Made by a program: the position numbers and the translations under genes
Shown here: in pieces, positions 53,298 through 62,731 of the stretch
Numbering within the stretch: position 1 is the first letter of the stretch
How the letters are laid out: each line of letters opens with the position of its first letter
Origin: Clostridium sp.
GTDB taxonomy: Bacteria > Bacteroidota > Bacteroidia > Bacteroidales > Muribaculaceae
Direction of reading: 5' to 3'
Length of the DNA stretch: 64,000 nt
Assembly: GCA_023666615.1 (NCBI GenBank)
Contig: JAMPBQ010000004.1
Span: 1-64,000 of the forward strand
Notes under the pieces: generated by a model
Seen by the model: only the letters and a program-made list of their open reading frames with translations
Told to the model about the DNA's origin: nothing
Database searches by the model: none

Positions 53298-54698
53298 TCA
53301 CGCCATCCCCGCTCGCAGCCTCGTCACATACTCGTCTATCTTCTCCAATCGCTTGGGTATGTCAATCTCCTGCGGACAATGCTTCAGGCATTCTCCGCAA
53401 CCGATGCATCTCGACGCCTGGCGCTGCCGCGGCAGCTTGCGGTCATACCCCACAAGGAAAGCTCTCCTGGCTTTCTCATAATTCGGGTCTCTAGCGTCTC
53501 GCGGCACATTGTCATCGTTGATGCACTTATTGTAATGCGCGAAAATGGCCGGTATGTCCAGCCCGTATGGGCAAGGCATGCAGTACTTGCAATCTGTACA
53601 CGGAACCAAATTGTTTGACAGATACTCCAGCGCACACCTGCGCAGGAAATCCCGCTCCTCCTCGCTGCAAGCCTCAAGCGGCGAATATGTGCCTATATTG
53701 TCCTGCAAATGCTCCATATAGGTCATGCCGCTAAGTACGGTCAAAATCCCCTTTGGCGTCCCGGCAAAGCGGAAGGCCCACGATGCGGCGCTGTCGTCCG
53801 GCCTGCGCTCCTTGAATTTTTTCTTAATGGGGTCAGGCACATTGGCGAGGCGCCCGCCAAGCAGCGGCTCCATGATCACAGCGGGGATGCCGCGCTTCTC
53901 CAGCTCGGTGTAAAGATATTTGGCGTCGGTGGCATGGCGGCGGGGATCGTCATCCACATTGCTGTTCCAGTCAATGTAATTCAGCTGTATCTGCACGAAA
54001 TCCCAATGACATTTGCCTTCATCTTGCCATTTCAGCATCGTGTCGAACACCTCCACGTCACCGTGGTAGGAGAATCCAAGATTCTTTATTCTTCCCTCCT
54101 CTTTTTGTTGCTTCAGGTAGTCAAATATACCATTGTCAATGAATCTATTGCGGAAATTGTCCATCCCGCCTCCGCCTATTGAATGCAGCAAGAGATAGTC
54201 GATGTAGTCAGTCTGAAGGTACTTCAATGAGTTTTCAAACATCTTGATTGACTCCTCCCTAGGCCAAGTCTGCGGGGAAAAGTTGGACAGTTTTGTGGCT
54301 ATGAAATATTTGTCGCGCGGGTATCGCGAAAGGGCTATTCCCGTGGCCTCCTCTGATTTGCCTTGGCAATATACAGGCGATGTGTCGTAATAGTTCACAC
54401 CATGCTCCATGGCATAGTCCACGAGCTTATTCACCATCTCTTGGTCAATAACCTCTTTCTCATTCACCCCGTCCACAATCTTTTGCGTAGGGAGCCGCAT
54501 CATGCCATAGCCGAGGATAGATACTTCATCTCCCGAGTTCGGATTGATCCGCGTCGTCATCTTTCCTCCCTCAGCCTTGGTATCCGGCGTCTTGTTTTCG
54601 TTCATTTTCACTCCGCACGAGGCGGCGGCGCCCGCCAACGCGGCAAGCCCCAACCCCTTTAGGAACCTTCTCCTCGTTACTGCTTTCGACTCATTCAT
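53298..54698 (-). CDS. Tat-exported aldo/keto reductase with C-terminal 4Fe-4S clusters
   Basis: 466 aa. A twin-arginine signal (TRRRFLKG, about residues 8-15, hydrophobic stretch ending AASC) suggests export in a folded state with cofactor. The aldo/keto reductase barrel (about 50-345) is followed by CTDCKYCMPCPYG and CIGCGECLKHCP, ferredoxin-like cysteine sets for two [4Fe-4S] clusters. The substrate is unknown. It lies between serB (11 nt upstream) and the pullulanase gene. Confidence 0.87.
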   Translation of the reverse strand: MNESKAVTRRRFLKGLGLAALAGAAASCGVKMNENKTPDTKAEGGKMTTRINPNSGDEVSILGYGMMRLPTQKIVDGVNEKEVIDQEMVNKLVDYAMEHGVNYYDTSPVYCQGKSEEATGIALSRYPRDKYFIATKLSNFSPQTWPREESIKMFENSLKYLQTDYIDYLLLHSIGGGGMDNFRNRFIDNGIFDYLKQQKEEGRIKNLGFSYHGDVEVFDTMLKWQDEGKCHWDFVQIQLNYIDWNSNVDDDPRRHATDAKYLYTELEKRGIPAVIMEPLLGGRLANVPDPIKKKFKERRPDDSAASWAFRFAGTPKGILTVLSGMTYMEHLQDNIGTYSPLEACSEEERDFLRRCALEYLSNNLVPCTDCKYCMPCPYGLDIPAIFAHYNKCINDDNVPRDARDPNYEKARRAFLVGYDRKLPRQRQASRCIGCGECLKHCPQEIDIPKRLEKIDEYVTRLRAGMA

Positions 54699-54709
54699 AA
54701 TATGATAGC

Positions 54710-55930
54710 CTATCTATTTCTGTCCTCAATGAAGCTGTCTTTAAATCCTATGAAATACAGAAGCCCGTCGATGCCTATGGTGGATATCGACTGCTCAGCC
54801 GTAGCCTTCACCTTTGGCTTGGCGTGAAAGGCGATGCCAAGGCCAGCCGCGCTGAGCATGGGCAAGTCGTTGGCGCCGTCACCTACGGCTATGGTCTGCG
54901 CTATGTTGATGTTCTCAACTTGCGCGATTAGCCTCAGCAATTCCGCCTTTCGCTTGCCGTCGACTACATCGCCTACATATCTTCCGGTGAGTTTGCCGTC
55001 CTTCACTTCCAGCTCATTCGCGTAGACGTAATCAAAGCCATATTTGCGCTTAAGGTATTCGCCAAAGTACGTAAAGCCGCCTGATAGAATCGCCGTCTTG
55101 TAGCCCGCAAGCTTCAGAACCTGCATCATCCTCTCCACGCCTTCAGTGATTGGCAAGTTTTCAGCTATTTCCTGCATCACGCTCACGTCCAATCCCTTCA
55201 GTAGCGCCACTCTCCGCGTAAAGCTTTCCGTAAAGTCAATCTCCCCGCGCATGGCGCTCTCGGTTATGGCCTTCACCTGGTCGCCGACTCCGGCACGCAT
55301 GGCCAATTCGTCGATTACCTCTGTCTCAATAAGGGTCGAATCCATGTCGAAGCAAACCAGCCTGCGAGTGCGGCGGAATATCGTGTCTTCCTGCAGAGAT
55401 ACGTCAAATCCCTCATCCGTGGATATTTGCATAAATCGCGACCTCATGCCTTCCAATTCTGCCGGTGTCCCGCGCACCGAAAATTCTACGCATGATTTTG
55501 ATTTGGGCTCTTCATCGTCCAGCGGCTGGCGCCCTGTGAGGCGCTGTATGCTGTCGATATTGAGCCCTTGCCTGGCTATTTCCTCAGATATCAAGGCTAT
55601 GTTCCTGGCCGAAAGCTTTCTTCCGAGAATCGTTATAATCCATCGGTTCTTTCCTTGCCTGCCCACCCATTCGTTGTACCCTTCTTCGCTAACCGGCGAA
55701 AACCTTACGTTGACGTTGAGCTCCGTGGCCTTGAAGAGTATCTCCTTCATCATATTGCCCGAGGCGTCGCTGTCAGCCTTCACCAAAAATCCCAGCGATA
55801 ATGTGTGGTGAATGTCCGCCTGGCCAATGTCAAGAATCCCGGCATTGTATCGTGCCAGGATTTCTGTAAGAGCGCTCGTTACCCCGGGGCGGTCAGCTCC
55901 GGAAATGTTTATCAAAATCAGTTCGAACAT
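54710..55930 (-). CDS. serB: Phosphoserine phosphatase with tandem ACT domains
   Basis: Final step of serine synthesis. 406 aa: two ACT domains in the first 170 residues (regulatory, serine binding), then a HAD phosphatase with FDMDSTLIETEVIDELA (nucleophile Asp), ILSGGFTYFGEYLK and VGDGANDLPML. Two ACT domains are typical of Bacteroidota and actinobacterial SerB. It starts a short operon with the aldo/keto reductase. Confidence 0.94.
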   Translation of the reverse strand: MFELILINISGADRPGVTSALTEILARYNAGILDIGQADIHHTLSLGFLVKADSDASGNMMKEILFKATELNVNVRFSPVSEEGYNEWVGRQGKNRWIITILGRKLSARNIALISEEIARQGLNIDSIQRLTGRQPLDDEEPKSKSCVEFSVRGTPAELEGMRSRFMQISTDEGFDVSLQEDTIFRRTRRLVCFDMDSTLIETEVIDELAMRAGVGDQVKAITESAMRGEIDFTESFTRRVALLKGLDVSVMQEIAENLPITEGVERMMQVLKLAGYKTAILSGGFTYFGEYLKRKYGFDYVYANELEVKDGKLTGRYVGDVVDGKRKAELLRLIAQVENINIAQTIAVGDGANDLPMLSAAGLGIAFHAKPKVKATAEQSISTIGIDGLLYFIGFKDSFIEDRNR

Positions 55931-56012
55931 ATTCCTCTAATTATAAGACCTATACGATTTATAAGAATTATAGGCTTTATGCGGATTAGTCGATTCGTTC
56001 CTCCTATCCTGC

Positions 56013-56708
56013 CTATTGTTCGAGCACATAAGGCATGATGCACTCGCGCCATTGCAGATACCCCGGGGCGAGCAGATGCAGGCCATCATTAGTGTATTCC
56101 CGCTTCATATGCCCCTCTTCATCTATAAATGATGAATAAAGGTCAATCCACGCAAATCCTTTCTCTTCGGCCTTTGCCTTTACCTTTTCGTTTACGTCGC
56201 GGATCTCCTGGTCTCTCCCCGTCATGCCCTTGTACATGCCAAAGGATATGTTGATGGGCAAGCAGCTCTGCACGTACAGCTTCGTTTCCGGCAATTCAGC
56301 GCGTATGTGGTCTATTAGCTTCAGGTATGCCGTAGATATGGAATCCGCGCCAAGGTCATGGCTGATGTCATTCACCCCGATCATTAGGAAAATCTTGGCG
56401 GGCTTGCCATTGATTATGGAACCAAGCCTATCGTCAACGCCCTGGATAACATCGCTCGATATGCCGCGGTTCTTGACATTGGGCATCCCCAGCAGTTCGT
56501 GCCATTCGCATCCGTTGGTCAGTGAATTGCCCAGCATGATTATGTCGCCTGAATCCACCGGCAGAGTGTCAAACAGCGACGCCCTTTGATAATAGAACAC
56601 GCCATACTCATATTTCTCCGGCTTTGCTCCAGCCTGATTGGCCGTCTGCGCCCTCGCGCCGGATAGCGCCAGGACCGCAGTAGCCAAAATCATTAATGTC
56701 CGTTTCAT
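56013..56708 (-). CDS. SGNH/GDSL-type esterase
   Basis: 231-aa secreted protein (signal peptide, first 20 residues ending ARAQ). The SGNH blocks are visible: IIMLGNSLTNG (nucleophile Ser, block I), the Gly in VKNRGISS, GVNDISHD (Asn) and the terminal DGLHLLAPGY (Asp, His). Family members are acetyl- or sialate-esterases. Its position at the end of the amino-sugar operon, 19 nt after murQ, suggests deacetylation of peptidoglycan or glycan fragments. Confidence 0.82.
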   Translation of the reverse strand: MKRTLMILATAVLALSGARAQTANQAGAKPEKYEYGVFYYQRASLFDTLPVDSGDIIMLGNSLTNGCEWHELLGMPNVKNRGISSDVIQGVDDRLGSIINGKPAKIFLMIGVNDISHDLGADSISTAYLKLIDHIRAELPETKLYVQSCLPINISFGMYKGMTGRDQEIRDVNEKVKAKAEEKGFAWIDLYSSFIDEEGHMKREYTNDGLHLLAPGYLQWRECIMPYVLEQ

Positions 56709-56727
56709 TGCCCTAAAGATAGCCCGT

Positions 56728-57543
56728 TCATTTCATATGTTCGGACGCCGCCTTTACCGACCCGTGCAGAAGAAGCAGCCTCTTTGCTTCTTCGTAGCTC
56801 AGCTTGCCCTCACTCTCTTCCATAAGCATGCGGGTGCCGCGGTCTATCAGCTTGGCGTTGGTGAGCTGCATGTTCACCATCTTGTTGCCCTTTACCCTGC
56901 CAAGCAGAATCATAGTGGAGGTAGTAATCATGTTGAGCACCATCTTCTGGGCCGTGCCTGATTTCATGCGTGAGCTGCCGGTGACAAATTCCGGGCCTAC
57001 GATAGTTTCAATTGGAATCTCAGCGGCGGCTGAAATTGGCGCGTCGGGGTTGGATGTGATGGATGCGGTGAGAATCCCGCGCTTGCGGGCCTCTTCAAGA
57101 GCGCCTATCACATAAGGCGTAGTGCCCGAAGCGGCGATGCCCACAAGGATGTCTTTTTCCCTGATGCCGGCCTCCATCAAATCGCGCCAGCCCTGCATCT
57201 TGTCGTCTTCAGCGTTCTCCACGGGATGGCGCAGAGCGTAGTCGCCGCCTGCTATCAGGCCCACCACCCATGACGGATCCATGCCGAATGTAGGCGGTAT
57301 CTCCGACGCATCAAGCACGCCAAGGCGGCCGGACGTGCCGGCGCCGATATAGAAGATGCGGCCGCCCTGCTTCATGCGGCCTACGATTCCCTCCACCAGC
57401 TTTGTGATTTGCGGAATGGCCTTCTCCACTGCGTCGGCCACCTTCTTATCTTCCTGGTTGATGCAGCGCAGAAGCTCTTCCGCGCTCTTCTTTTCAAGAT
57501 TGTCATAAAGCGAGTCTTGCTCGCTGATCTTTACGAATGCCAT
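56728..57543 (-). CDS. murQ: N-acetylmuramic acid 6-phosphate etherase
   Basis: Cleaves MurNAc-6-phosphate to GlcNAc-6-phosphate and D-lactate. 271-aa SIS-domain protein; the family signature YIGAGTSGRLGVLDASEIPPTF lies near residue 65, followed by GDYALRHPVENAEDD and the HPVENAEDD acidic region, with SSRMKSGTAQKMVLNMITT near 195. Cytoplasmic. It sits 96 nt after the kinase gene and 19 nt before the SGNH esterase. Confidence 0.95.
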   Translation of the reverse strand: MAFVKISEQDSLYDNLEKKSAEELLRCINQEDKKVADAVEKAIPQITKLVEGIVGRMKQGGRIFYIGAGTSGRLGVLDASEIPPTFGMDPSWVVGLIAGGDYALRHPVENAEDDKMQGWRDLMEAGIREKDILVGIAASGTTPYVIGALEEARKRGILTASITSNPDAPISAAAEIPIETIVGPEFVTGSSRMKSGTAQKMVLNMITTSTMILLGRVKGNKMVNMQLTNAKLIDRGTRMLMEESEGKLSYEEAKRLLLLHGSVKAASEHMK

Positions 57544-57639
57544 GAATCTATTTTTTCTTTCGCTGCGGCAATATTTGCCTCATAAGACTCCACCGCCGCT
57601 GTTTTGTTGTCTTTTGCAATCTACATGCGATTATTCTTA

Positions 57640-58515
57640 TCACCACATTTGCGTATGGTAGCGCAGCAATCCCTCCATAGGGCTCTTTATCACTGCTCCA
57701 AGCTCATATCCGCATGATGCCGCCGCCTGCGCCAGCTGCTTGCGGTAATGGAAGGCGATTGACCCCACGAAATTCACTGCCGCACCTTCCCCTTGCATGC
57801 CGTCATAGTTTGATATGTTGCGGATGAAGAACTGCCTGAAGGCCTCAACCGCCATGTCCTTTATCTCCGGCCGGTCGATGTTCTCTTTGATGAAGGGTGA
57901 CAGCGAGGCGAGGAATTTGTTTGCCCCCGGCTTGCGGTATACATTCTCAATTATCTTCATGCGGTCAAGCCCGTATTGCGCCAAAAATTTCTCGCAGAGG
58001 TCCTCTGGCAGCTGATTCTTCAGCACATTTCCCACCAACAGCTTGCCCAGCACCGCGCCGCTGCCTTCGTCGCCAAGGATATATCCAAGGGGCGATACGT
58101 TTGACTTGATGCTCTCGCCATCGTAGTAGCATGAGTTTGAGCCGGTGCCAAGAATGCAGGCTATCCCGGCTTCCCTTCCGCAGAGGGCGCGAGCCGCGGC
58201 AAGAAGGTCTGTGTCGACTTCCACAGCCGCATTGGGCATAATTGCCTTCAGCGCGTCGGCAACGTTGCCGCACACCGACGGGGATATGCAGCCTGCCCCG
58301 TAAAAGTAGACGTTGTCAACCTTTTCCGCATAAGGCGAAATCACTGGAGCCAGCTCTGCGTCAAGGCGTTGGCGTATCTCTTCGGTGGTGAGCATGACAG
58401 CGTTGAGCCCGGGGGTCTCAAATCTCTTCTCTATCATGACTGTGCCGTTGGAGCCATCTTTCGTTATCAGGCACCAGTCGATCTTCGTGCTGCCGCAATC
58501 TGCTATGAGTTTCAT
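57640..58515 (-). CDS. BadF/BadG-family N-acetylhexosamine kinase (MurK-like)
   Basis: 291-aa ASKHA-fold ATPase: phosphate-1 loop ADCGSTKIDW at the start, a GCISPS segment, GTGSNS with the adenosine-side LGDEGSGAVLG block near 145. Family members phosphorylate GlcNAc or MurNAc at O6. Between murQ and the dehydrogenase, the likely role is MurNAc (or GlcNAc) kinase, as in the Tannerella murTKQ cluster; the substrate was not tested. Confidence 0.87.
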   Translation of the reverse strand: MKLIADCGSTKIDWCLITKDGSNGTVMIEKRFETPGLNAVMLTTEEIRQRLDAELAPVISPYAEKVDNVYFYGAGCISPSVCGNVADALKAIMPNAAVEVDTDLLAAARALCGREAGIACILGTGSNSCYYDGESIKSNVSPLGYILGDEGSGAVLGKLLVGNVLKNQLPEDLCEKFLAQYGLDRMKIIENVYRKPGANKFLASLSPFIKENIDRPEIKDMAVEAFRQFFIRNISNYDGMQGEGAAVNFVGSIAFHYRKQLAQAAASCGYELGAVIKSPMEGLLRYHTQMW

Positions 58516-58595
58516 ATTTTTGGTTTTATTATTCCGCTTACAAAGTTAACGGAAATTTATGTATTATTCGCTCTTTTTGCCTAATTTTTCCTTTT

Positions 58596-61397
58596 TTAAG
58601 CATTTCCCGGCCTTGTGGCTTCTTCTACAAGGTACGCGATGGATTCATACGGAACGCCTGAATGTGTGGTGAGACCTATTTCGCATGTGCGTGAGTTGCT
58701 GTAGCCCCTGCGCGCTCCCGCGGCCTCTATCTGCGGCCTTAGCTTGCGCAATCCCCATGCGTTGAGCTCGGGATGCATAAAGCCTTTGTCCCCGGCGAAT
58801 CCGCAGCATCCCACTTCCGCCGGCACCACAACCTTTTTGGCGCATTTCATGGCCAAGCCTATCAATTTGTCATTAAGCCCCATCAGGCGCGTCGAGCACG
58901 TAATGTGTACGGCCACGGTCTCATCTATCTGCGTAAATTTCAAGTGGGGCGCCAAAATGTCGGCTATGAATTCCGCCGGTTCGTAAAGCTTGAGGCTCTT
59001 TATGTGCTGTCTCATCCTGTGCAGGCACGGGCTTTGGTCGCACAACACCGGGTACCTGCCCTTTTTCGACGCCTCCAGCAACGCCGTTTCCAGTTCTGCG
59101 GTTTTCTCGTCGGCTATCTTCGGCATGCCTTTGCTCTCCCAAATCATGCCGCAGCACAGGTCGCGCATCCGCTCTGGAAAGACAACCTCAAACCCCGCCC
59201 TGTGGCATAGTTCCACCATTGTCTCTATCAGCGGAACCTTTGGCTTCTTGCCGTCCTTCACCGACAGTCCCATTGTCTGGTTTATGCACGATGGGAAATA
59301 CACGATTTTCCCGTTCGGATATTTTTCCGCGTCTGTCCGCGCGGGCTTGTATTCTTTTCTTGGCTCGGGCAATGAGGATGTCCACAATGGCAATCCCGCT
59401 TTGTGAAATACCTTGCCTAAAGCGTCGACTCCCTTGTCGCCAAGCGCTTTGTGCCCAACTGACGCCAGCCATAGCATTCCTCGCATGTTGCCTTCTACGC
59501 CGCTTAAGTGATCTGCCGCGTATCGGCCTATCTTCTCATCTATGGAGCCGGGCTTCTTTTGCTGTTCGCGGATCTTATGCGTCAGGTCCGCAGTATTGAT
59601 TCCCATCGGACATGACGTGCTGCAAAGGCCGTCCGCAGCGCATGTCTCGTCGCCAAGGTATTTGTATTCTTTCTCCAGCGTGGCTAGCCTCTCGGGATTC
59701 TCCCCGCTCTCCCTTAAGCTGGATATTTCTCTTCTGGCCACAATCCTCTCCCTTGCCGACATGGTCAATCCGCAGCTTATGCAGTTCACCTCGCAGAATC
59801 CGCACTCAATGCACTTGTCTACCAACGGATCGGTCAGCGGCAGTGGCTTCAGGTTTTTGAGATAGCACTGTGGATCATCGTTGAAGATTACGCCGGGATT
59901 GAGCAGACCCTCCGGGTCAAAAGCCGCCTTCACTTTTCTCATCATTTCAAAGGCCTTGGCGCCCCATTCTTTCTCAACGAATGGCGCCATGTTGCGCCCG
60001 GTGCCGTGCTCAGCCTTTAGAGATCCGTCGTATTTGTCCACCACAAGGTCCACCACCGCCTCAATCAGCCCTTGGTATTTTGCTATGTCGGCGTCGTCAT
60101 TAAACGCCTGCGCAATGATAAAGTGGTAATTGCCCTCAAATGCATGCCCATAGATGCATGCGTCGTCATATCCTGCCTCTTCTATCAGGCGGGCCATGTC
60201 GGCCGTAGCCTGCGGAAGATGGTCTATCGGGAAAGCGATGTCTTCAATCAGCGAGGTTGTGCCCGGCGGACGCGTGCCGCCCACAGTCGGGAATATGCCT
60301 GACCTCATCTTCCACATAGCCCCGGTCTTTGTGGGGTCTGCCGTAAATTCCGCCGGCTTGTAAAGATTGAATTCCGACAATATGCCCTCAATCTTTTTGG
60401 TGTTCTCCTTAAGCTCATTCTCTGTCTGCGCGCGCGTCTCAATCAGCAATGCGGTCAGCCCTTCTCCCGTTTCGTCATGCACGGATGCCAGAGATTTTTT
60501 GTCCAAAAGCTCACAGCTATACACTTCCGGCGCATCTTTCTTCAGCCTCACCACGGCTCGGCAAGCCTCTGTTATCTCCGAAAAATATGCCATGCATGAT
60601 GCGGTAAGGGGCAATAGCGGGGCCGTAAGCATTGTGCATTCGCTCATGAATCCCAATGTCCCTTCGGAGCCCACCATAAGGTGCGCCAATATCTCACGGG
60701 GATTATCGTATGCCACAAATGGCCGCAGATTCAGCCCCGTCACATTCTTTATCCTGTATTTCTTTTCTATGCGTTCGGCCAGTTCTTTGTCGCCGCGTAT
60801 CTCATCGCGGATGGTCGCGATGTCTTTCAGAAGCTTCTTTTCTCGCTCTGAATCCCCGGGCTTCGCGGTGTCCACAACTGTGCCGTCTGACAGCACTATG
60901 CGCATCGACAGCATCATCTTGTCGCTGTTGGCGTGCGTCCCGCAGTTCATGCCCGAAGCATTGTTTATCACTATGCCGCCCACCATTGCCGACGCCTTCG
61001 AGGCCGGGTCGGGCGTAAAGAGCTTGCCGTAAGGCGCGAGAAGTTCATTCACTCTGTTGCCTATAATGCCGGGCTGCAATGTTATTGTTTCGGCATCCTT
61101 CCCAATTGTGTATTTTTCCCACCCCTTTCCGGCCACTATCAGCACGGAGTCTGTGATGGATTGCCCTGAAAGGCTCGTGCCCGCCGCGCGGAATGTAGCG
61201 GGGATTCCCATCTCTGAGGCCAAAGCCAGCAGACGCGACATTTGCTCCTCGTTTTCAGGCATCGCCACAGCTTTGGGTATCAGGCGGTAGAATCCCGCGT
61301 CGGTGCCCCAGGCGAGCCGCAATAGCTCGCCTGTCAGCACCTTGTCTTTGGGGACAATCTTTTTGGCCCGTTTTACAAATCCATCGTAATCCTTCAT
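58596..61397 (-). CDS. FAD/4Fe-4S D-2-hydroxyacid dehydrogenase (D-lactate dehydrogenase-like)
   Basis: 933 aa. The N-terminal FAD-binding PCMH-type domain contains FRAAGTSLSGQSITD (about 68-82) and VGGIVINNASGMNCG; the FAD-oxidase C-terminal domain has KAEHGTGRNMAPFVEKEWG. Then two cysteine sets, CIECGFCEVNC and CAADGLCSTSCP, and a GlcF-like region with two CCG motifs (DLCCGMIWES and EVGCCGFAGDKG). This is the GlcD-GlcF fusion architecture of D-lactate or D-2-hydroxyglutarate dehydrogenases. In an operon with MurQ, oxidation of released D-lactate is the attractive reading; D-2-hydroxyglutarate is the alternative. Confidence 0.85.
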   Translation of the reverse strand: MKDYDGFVKRAKKIVPKDKVLTGELLRLAWGTDAGFYRLIPKAVAMPENEEQMSRLLALASEMGIPATFRAAGTSLSGQSITDSVLIVAGKGWEKYTIGKDAETITLQPGIIGNRVNELLAPYGKLFTPDPASKASAMVGGIVINNASGMNCGTHANSDKMMLSMRIVLSDGTVVDTAKPGDSEREKKLLKDIATIRDEIRGDKELAERIEKKYRIKNVTGLNLRPFVAYDNPREILAHLMVGSEGTLGFMSECTMLTAPLLPLTASCMAYFSEITEACRAVVRLKKDAPEVYSCELLDKKSLASVHDETGEGLTALLIETRAQTENELKENTKKIEGILSEFNLYKPAEFTADPTKTGAMWKMRSGIFPTVGGTRPPGTTSLIEDIAFPIDHLPQATADMARLIEEAGYDDACIYGHAFEGNYHFIIAQAFNDDADIAKYQGLIEAVVDLVVDKYDGSLKAEHGTGRNMAPFVEKEWGAKAFEMMRKVKAAFDPEGLLNPGVIFNDDPQCYLKNLKPLPLTDPLVDKCIECGFCEVNCISCGLTMSARERIVARREISSLRESGENPERLATLEKEYKYLGDETCAADGLCSTSCPMGINTADLTHKIREQQKKPGSIDEKIGRYAADHLSGVEGNMRGMLWLASVGHKALGDKGVDALGKVFHKAGLPLWTSSLPEPRKEYKPARTDAEKYPNGKIVYFPSCINQTMGLSVKDGKKPKVPLIETMVELCHRAGFEVVFPERMRDLCCGMIWESKGMPKIADEKTAELETALLEASKKGRYPVLCDQSPCLHRMRQHIKSLKLYEPAEFIADILAPHLKFTQIDETVAVHITCSTRLMGLNDKLIGLAMKCAKKVVVPAEVGCCGFAGDKGFMHPELNAWGLRKLRPQIEAAGARRGYSNSRTCEIGLTTHSGVPYESIAYLVEEATRPGNA

Positions 61398-61424
61398 ATC
61401 GATAAGGTTTGTTTTCCGATTCTA

Positions 61425-62654
61425 TTACTTATAAAGCATGTATTTCTCTGATGCCTTGCGGAATGCCTCGGCGTCCTTGTTCCAATAGCCCTCCATATCT
61501 GCCACTTTATAGTTTTTCCCGAACAGCTCGCGTATCTTCTTGCTGCCGGTCACCTTGTCAAACATGCCGAACCTCTTTGCGTCGCCAATCGCGAATGCGG
61601 CCTTGTCGGGATACATGTCCGCAAGCTCCTGCATCACATAGAATTGAACCAGCGTAAGCGGGGCCTTGTCCTTGTCTGTGACGTAAAATTCCACTCCCTG
61701 CATGTTTTCTCCCTTGCCGAAGCCATAGAAGGGCTTGATGTGGATGGGGCGGAATTTCACGCCGGGGATATCCAGTCCGTTTAGCCTTTTAGACAGCTCG
61801 TCGGCGTCAACCCATGTGGCGCAGAATAGCTTGAACGGTAGAGTATATCCTACGCCTATGTTCATATACCCAAGCTCGCCCAAAATGCCCGAGGCGGGAT
61901 AAAGCAATGCGGATTCGGCGTTAGGCTGGTGCGGCGAGGGGAGCACCCATGGCATCCCCGTTTCCTGGAACGACATATCGCGCGTCCACCCTTCCATCGG
62001 CACCACGGTTAGCTTGGCCTTGGCGCCGTCTTTCAGCAAGCCTTCTTCATTAAGGTATTGCGCCAATTCACCCGGAGTTAGCCCATATAGGTATGGTATA
62101 GGAAATTGGCTCACAAACGAGTAGCAGCCATCTTCCACCAAATTGCCCTCTATCTTATTGCCGCCTACTGGGTTAGGACGATCAAGCACCATGAATTCCT
62201 TGCCTTGCTCCGCGCAGGCCTCCATGGCCTTGCCCATTGAGGAGATAAACGTAAACGACCTGCAGCCATTGTCCTGTATGTCATAGAGCAGCACATCCAC
62301 GTCCTTAAGCATTTCGGGAGTGGGCTTGTGAGTCTTGCCGTAGATTGAGTACACCGTCACCCCTGTCGCCGGATCCACGTATGTATCCACCACGTCGCCG
62401 GCATGCACATCGCCGCGTACGCCATGCTCGGGGGAATATAGCCCCACCAGCTCCACGCCTGGAGCCTCATGCAGTATGTCAATCGTTGACTTCAGGTTGT
62501 TGTCTACGCCGGACGGATTGGTGATCAAACCTACGCGCTTGCCCTGAAGCTGCGCGAATCCGTTGTCGCGAAGCACCTCGATGCCGGGCTTTACCTGCGC
62601 CGACGCTATCAATGCCACTGTGGCAAAAGCCATCAGAAAATTATTTCTTTTCAT
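61425..62654 (-). CDS. namZ: Exo-beta-N-acetylmuramidase NamZ (DUF1343)
   Basis: 409 aa with a signal peptide (about 19 residues, ending ASAQ). DUF1343 blocks are visible: GKRVGLITNPSGVD, LYSPEHGVRG, a VYSIYGKTHKPTPEML region, LLYDIQDNGCRSFTFIS and DRPNPVGGN. DUF1343 proteins were shown in Bacillus and Tannerella to release MurNAc from non-reducing ends of peptidoglycan fragments. It lies 27 nt before the dehydrogenase gene and 74 nt after the transporter. Confidence 0.9.
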   Translation of the reverse strand: MKRNNFLMAFATVALIASAQVKPGIEVLRDNGFAQLQGKRVGLITNPSGVDNNLKSTIDILHEAPGVELVGLYSPEHGVRGDVHAGDVVDTYVDPATGVTVYSIYGKTHKPTPEMLKDVDVLLYDIQDNGCRSFTFISSMGKAMEACAEQGKEFMVLDRPNPVGGNKIEGNLVEDGCYSFVSQFPIPYLYGLTPGELAQYLNEEGLLKDGAKAKLTVVPMEGWTRDMSFQETGMPWVLPSPHQPNAESALLYPASGILGELGYMNIGVGYTLPFKLFCATWVDADELSKRLNGLDIPGVKFRPIHIKPFYGFGKGENMQGVEFYVTDKDKAPLTLVQFYVMQELADMYPDKAAFAIGDAKRFGMFDKVTGSKKIRELFGKNYKVADMEGYWNKDAEAFRKASEKYMLYK

Positions 62655-62683
62655 ATATTCAAATTTTTTCTATTTCAAATTCC

Positions 62684-62731
62684 AAAACCCTTAAACACCT
62701 TAAAACCCTTAAAGCACTTAAAGCCGCCTTA
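62684..62731. repeat. Degenerate CCCTTAAA repeat in the transporter-namZ gap
   Basis: Short imperfect copies of AAAACCCTTAAA-C-CCTTAAAACCCTTAAAGC follow one another in the 74-nt gap, extending into the end of the transporter gene. Function unknown. Confidence 0.45.
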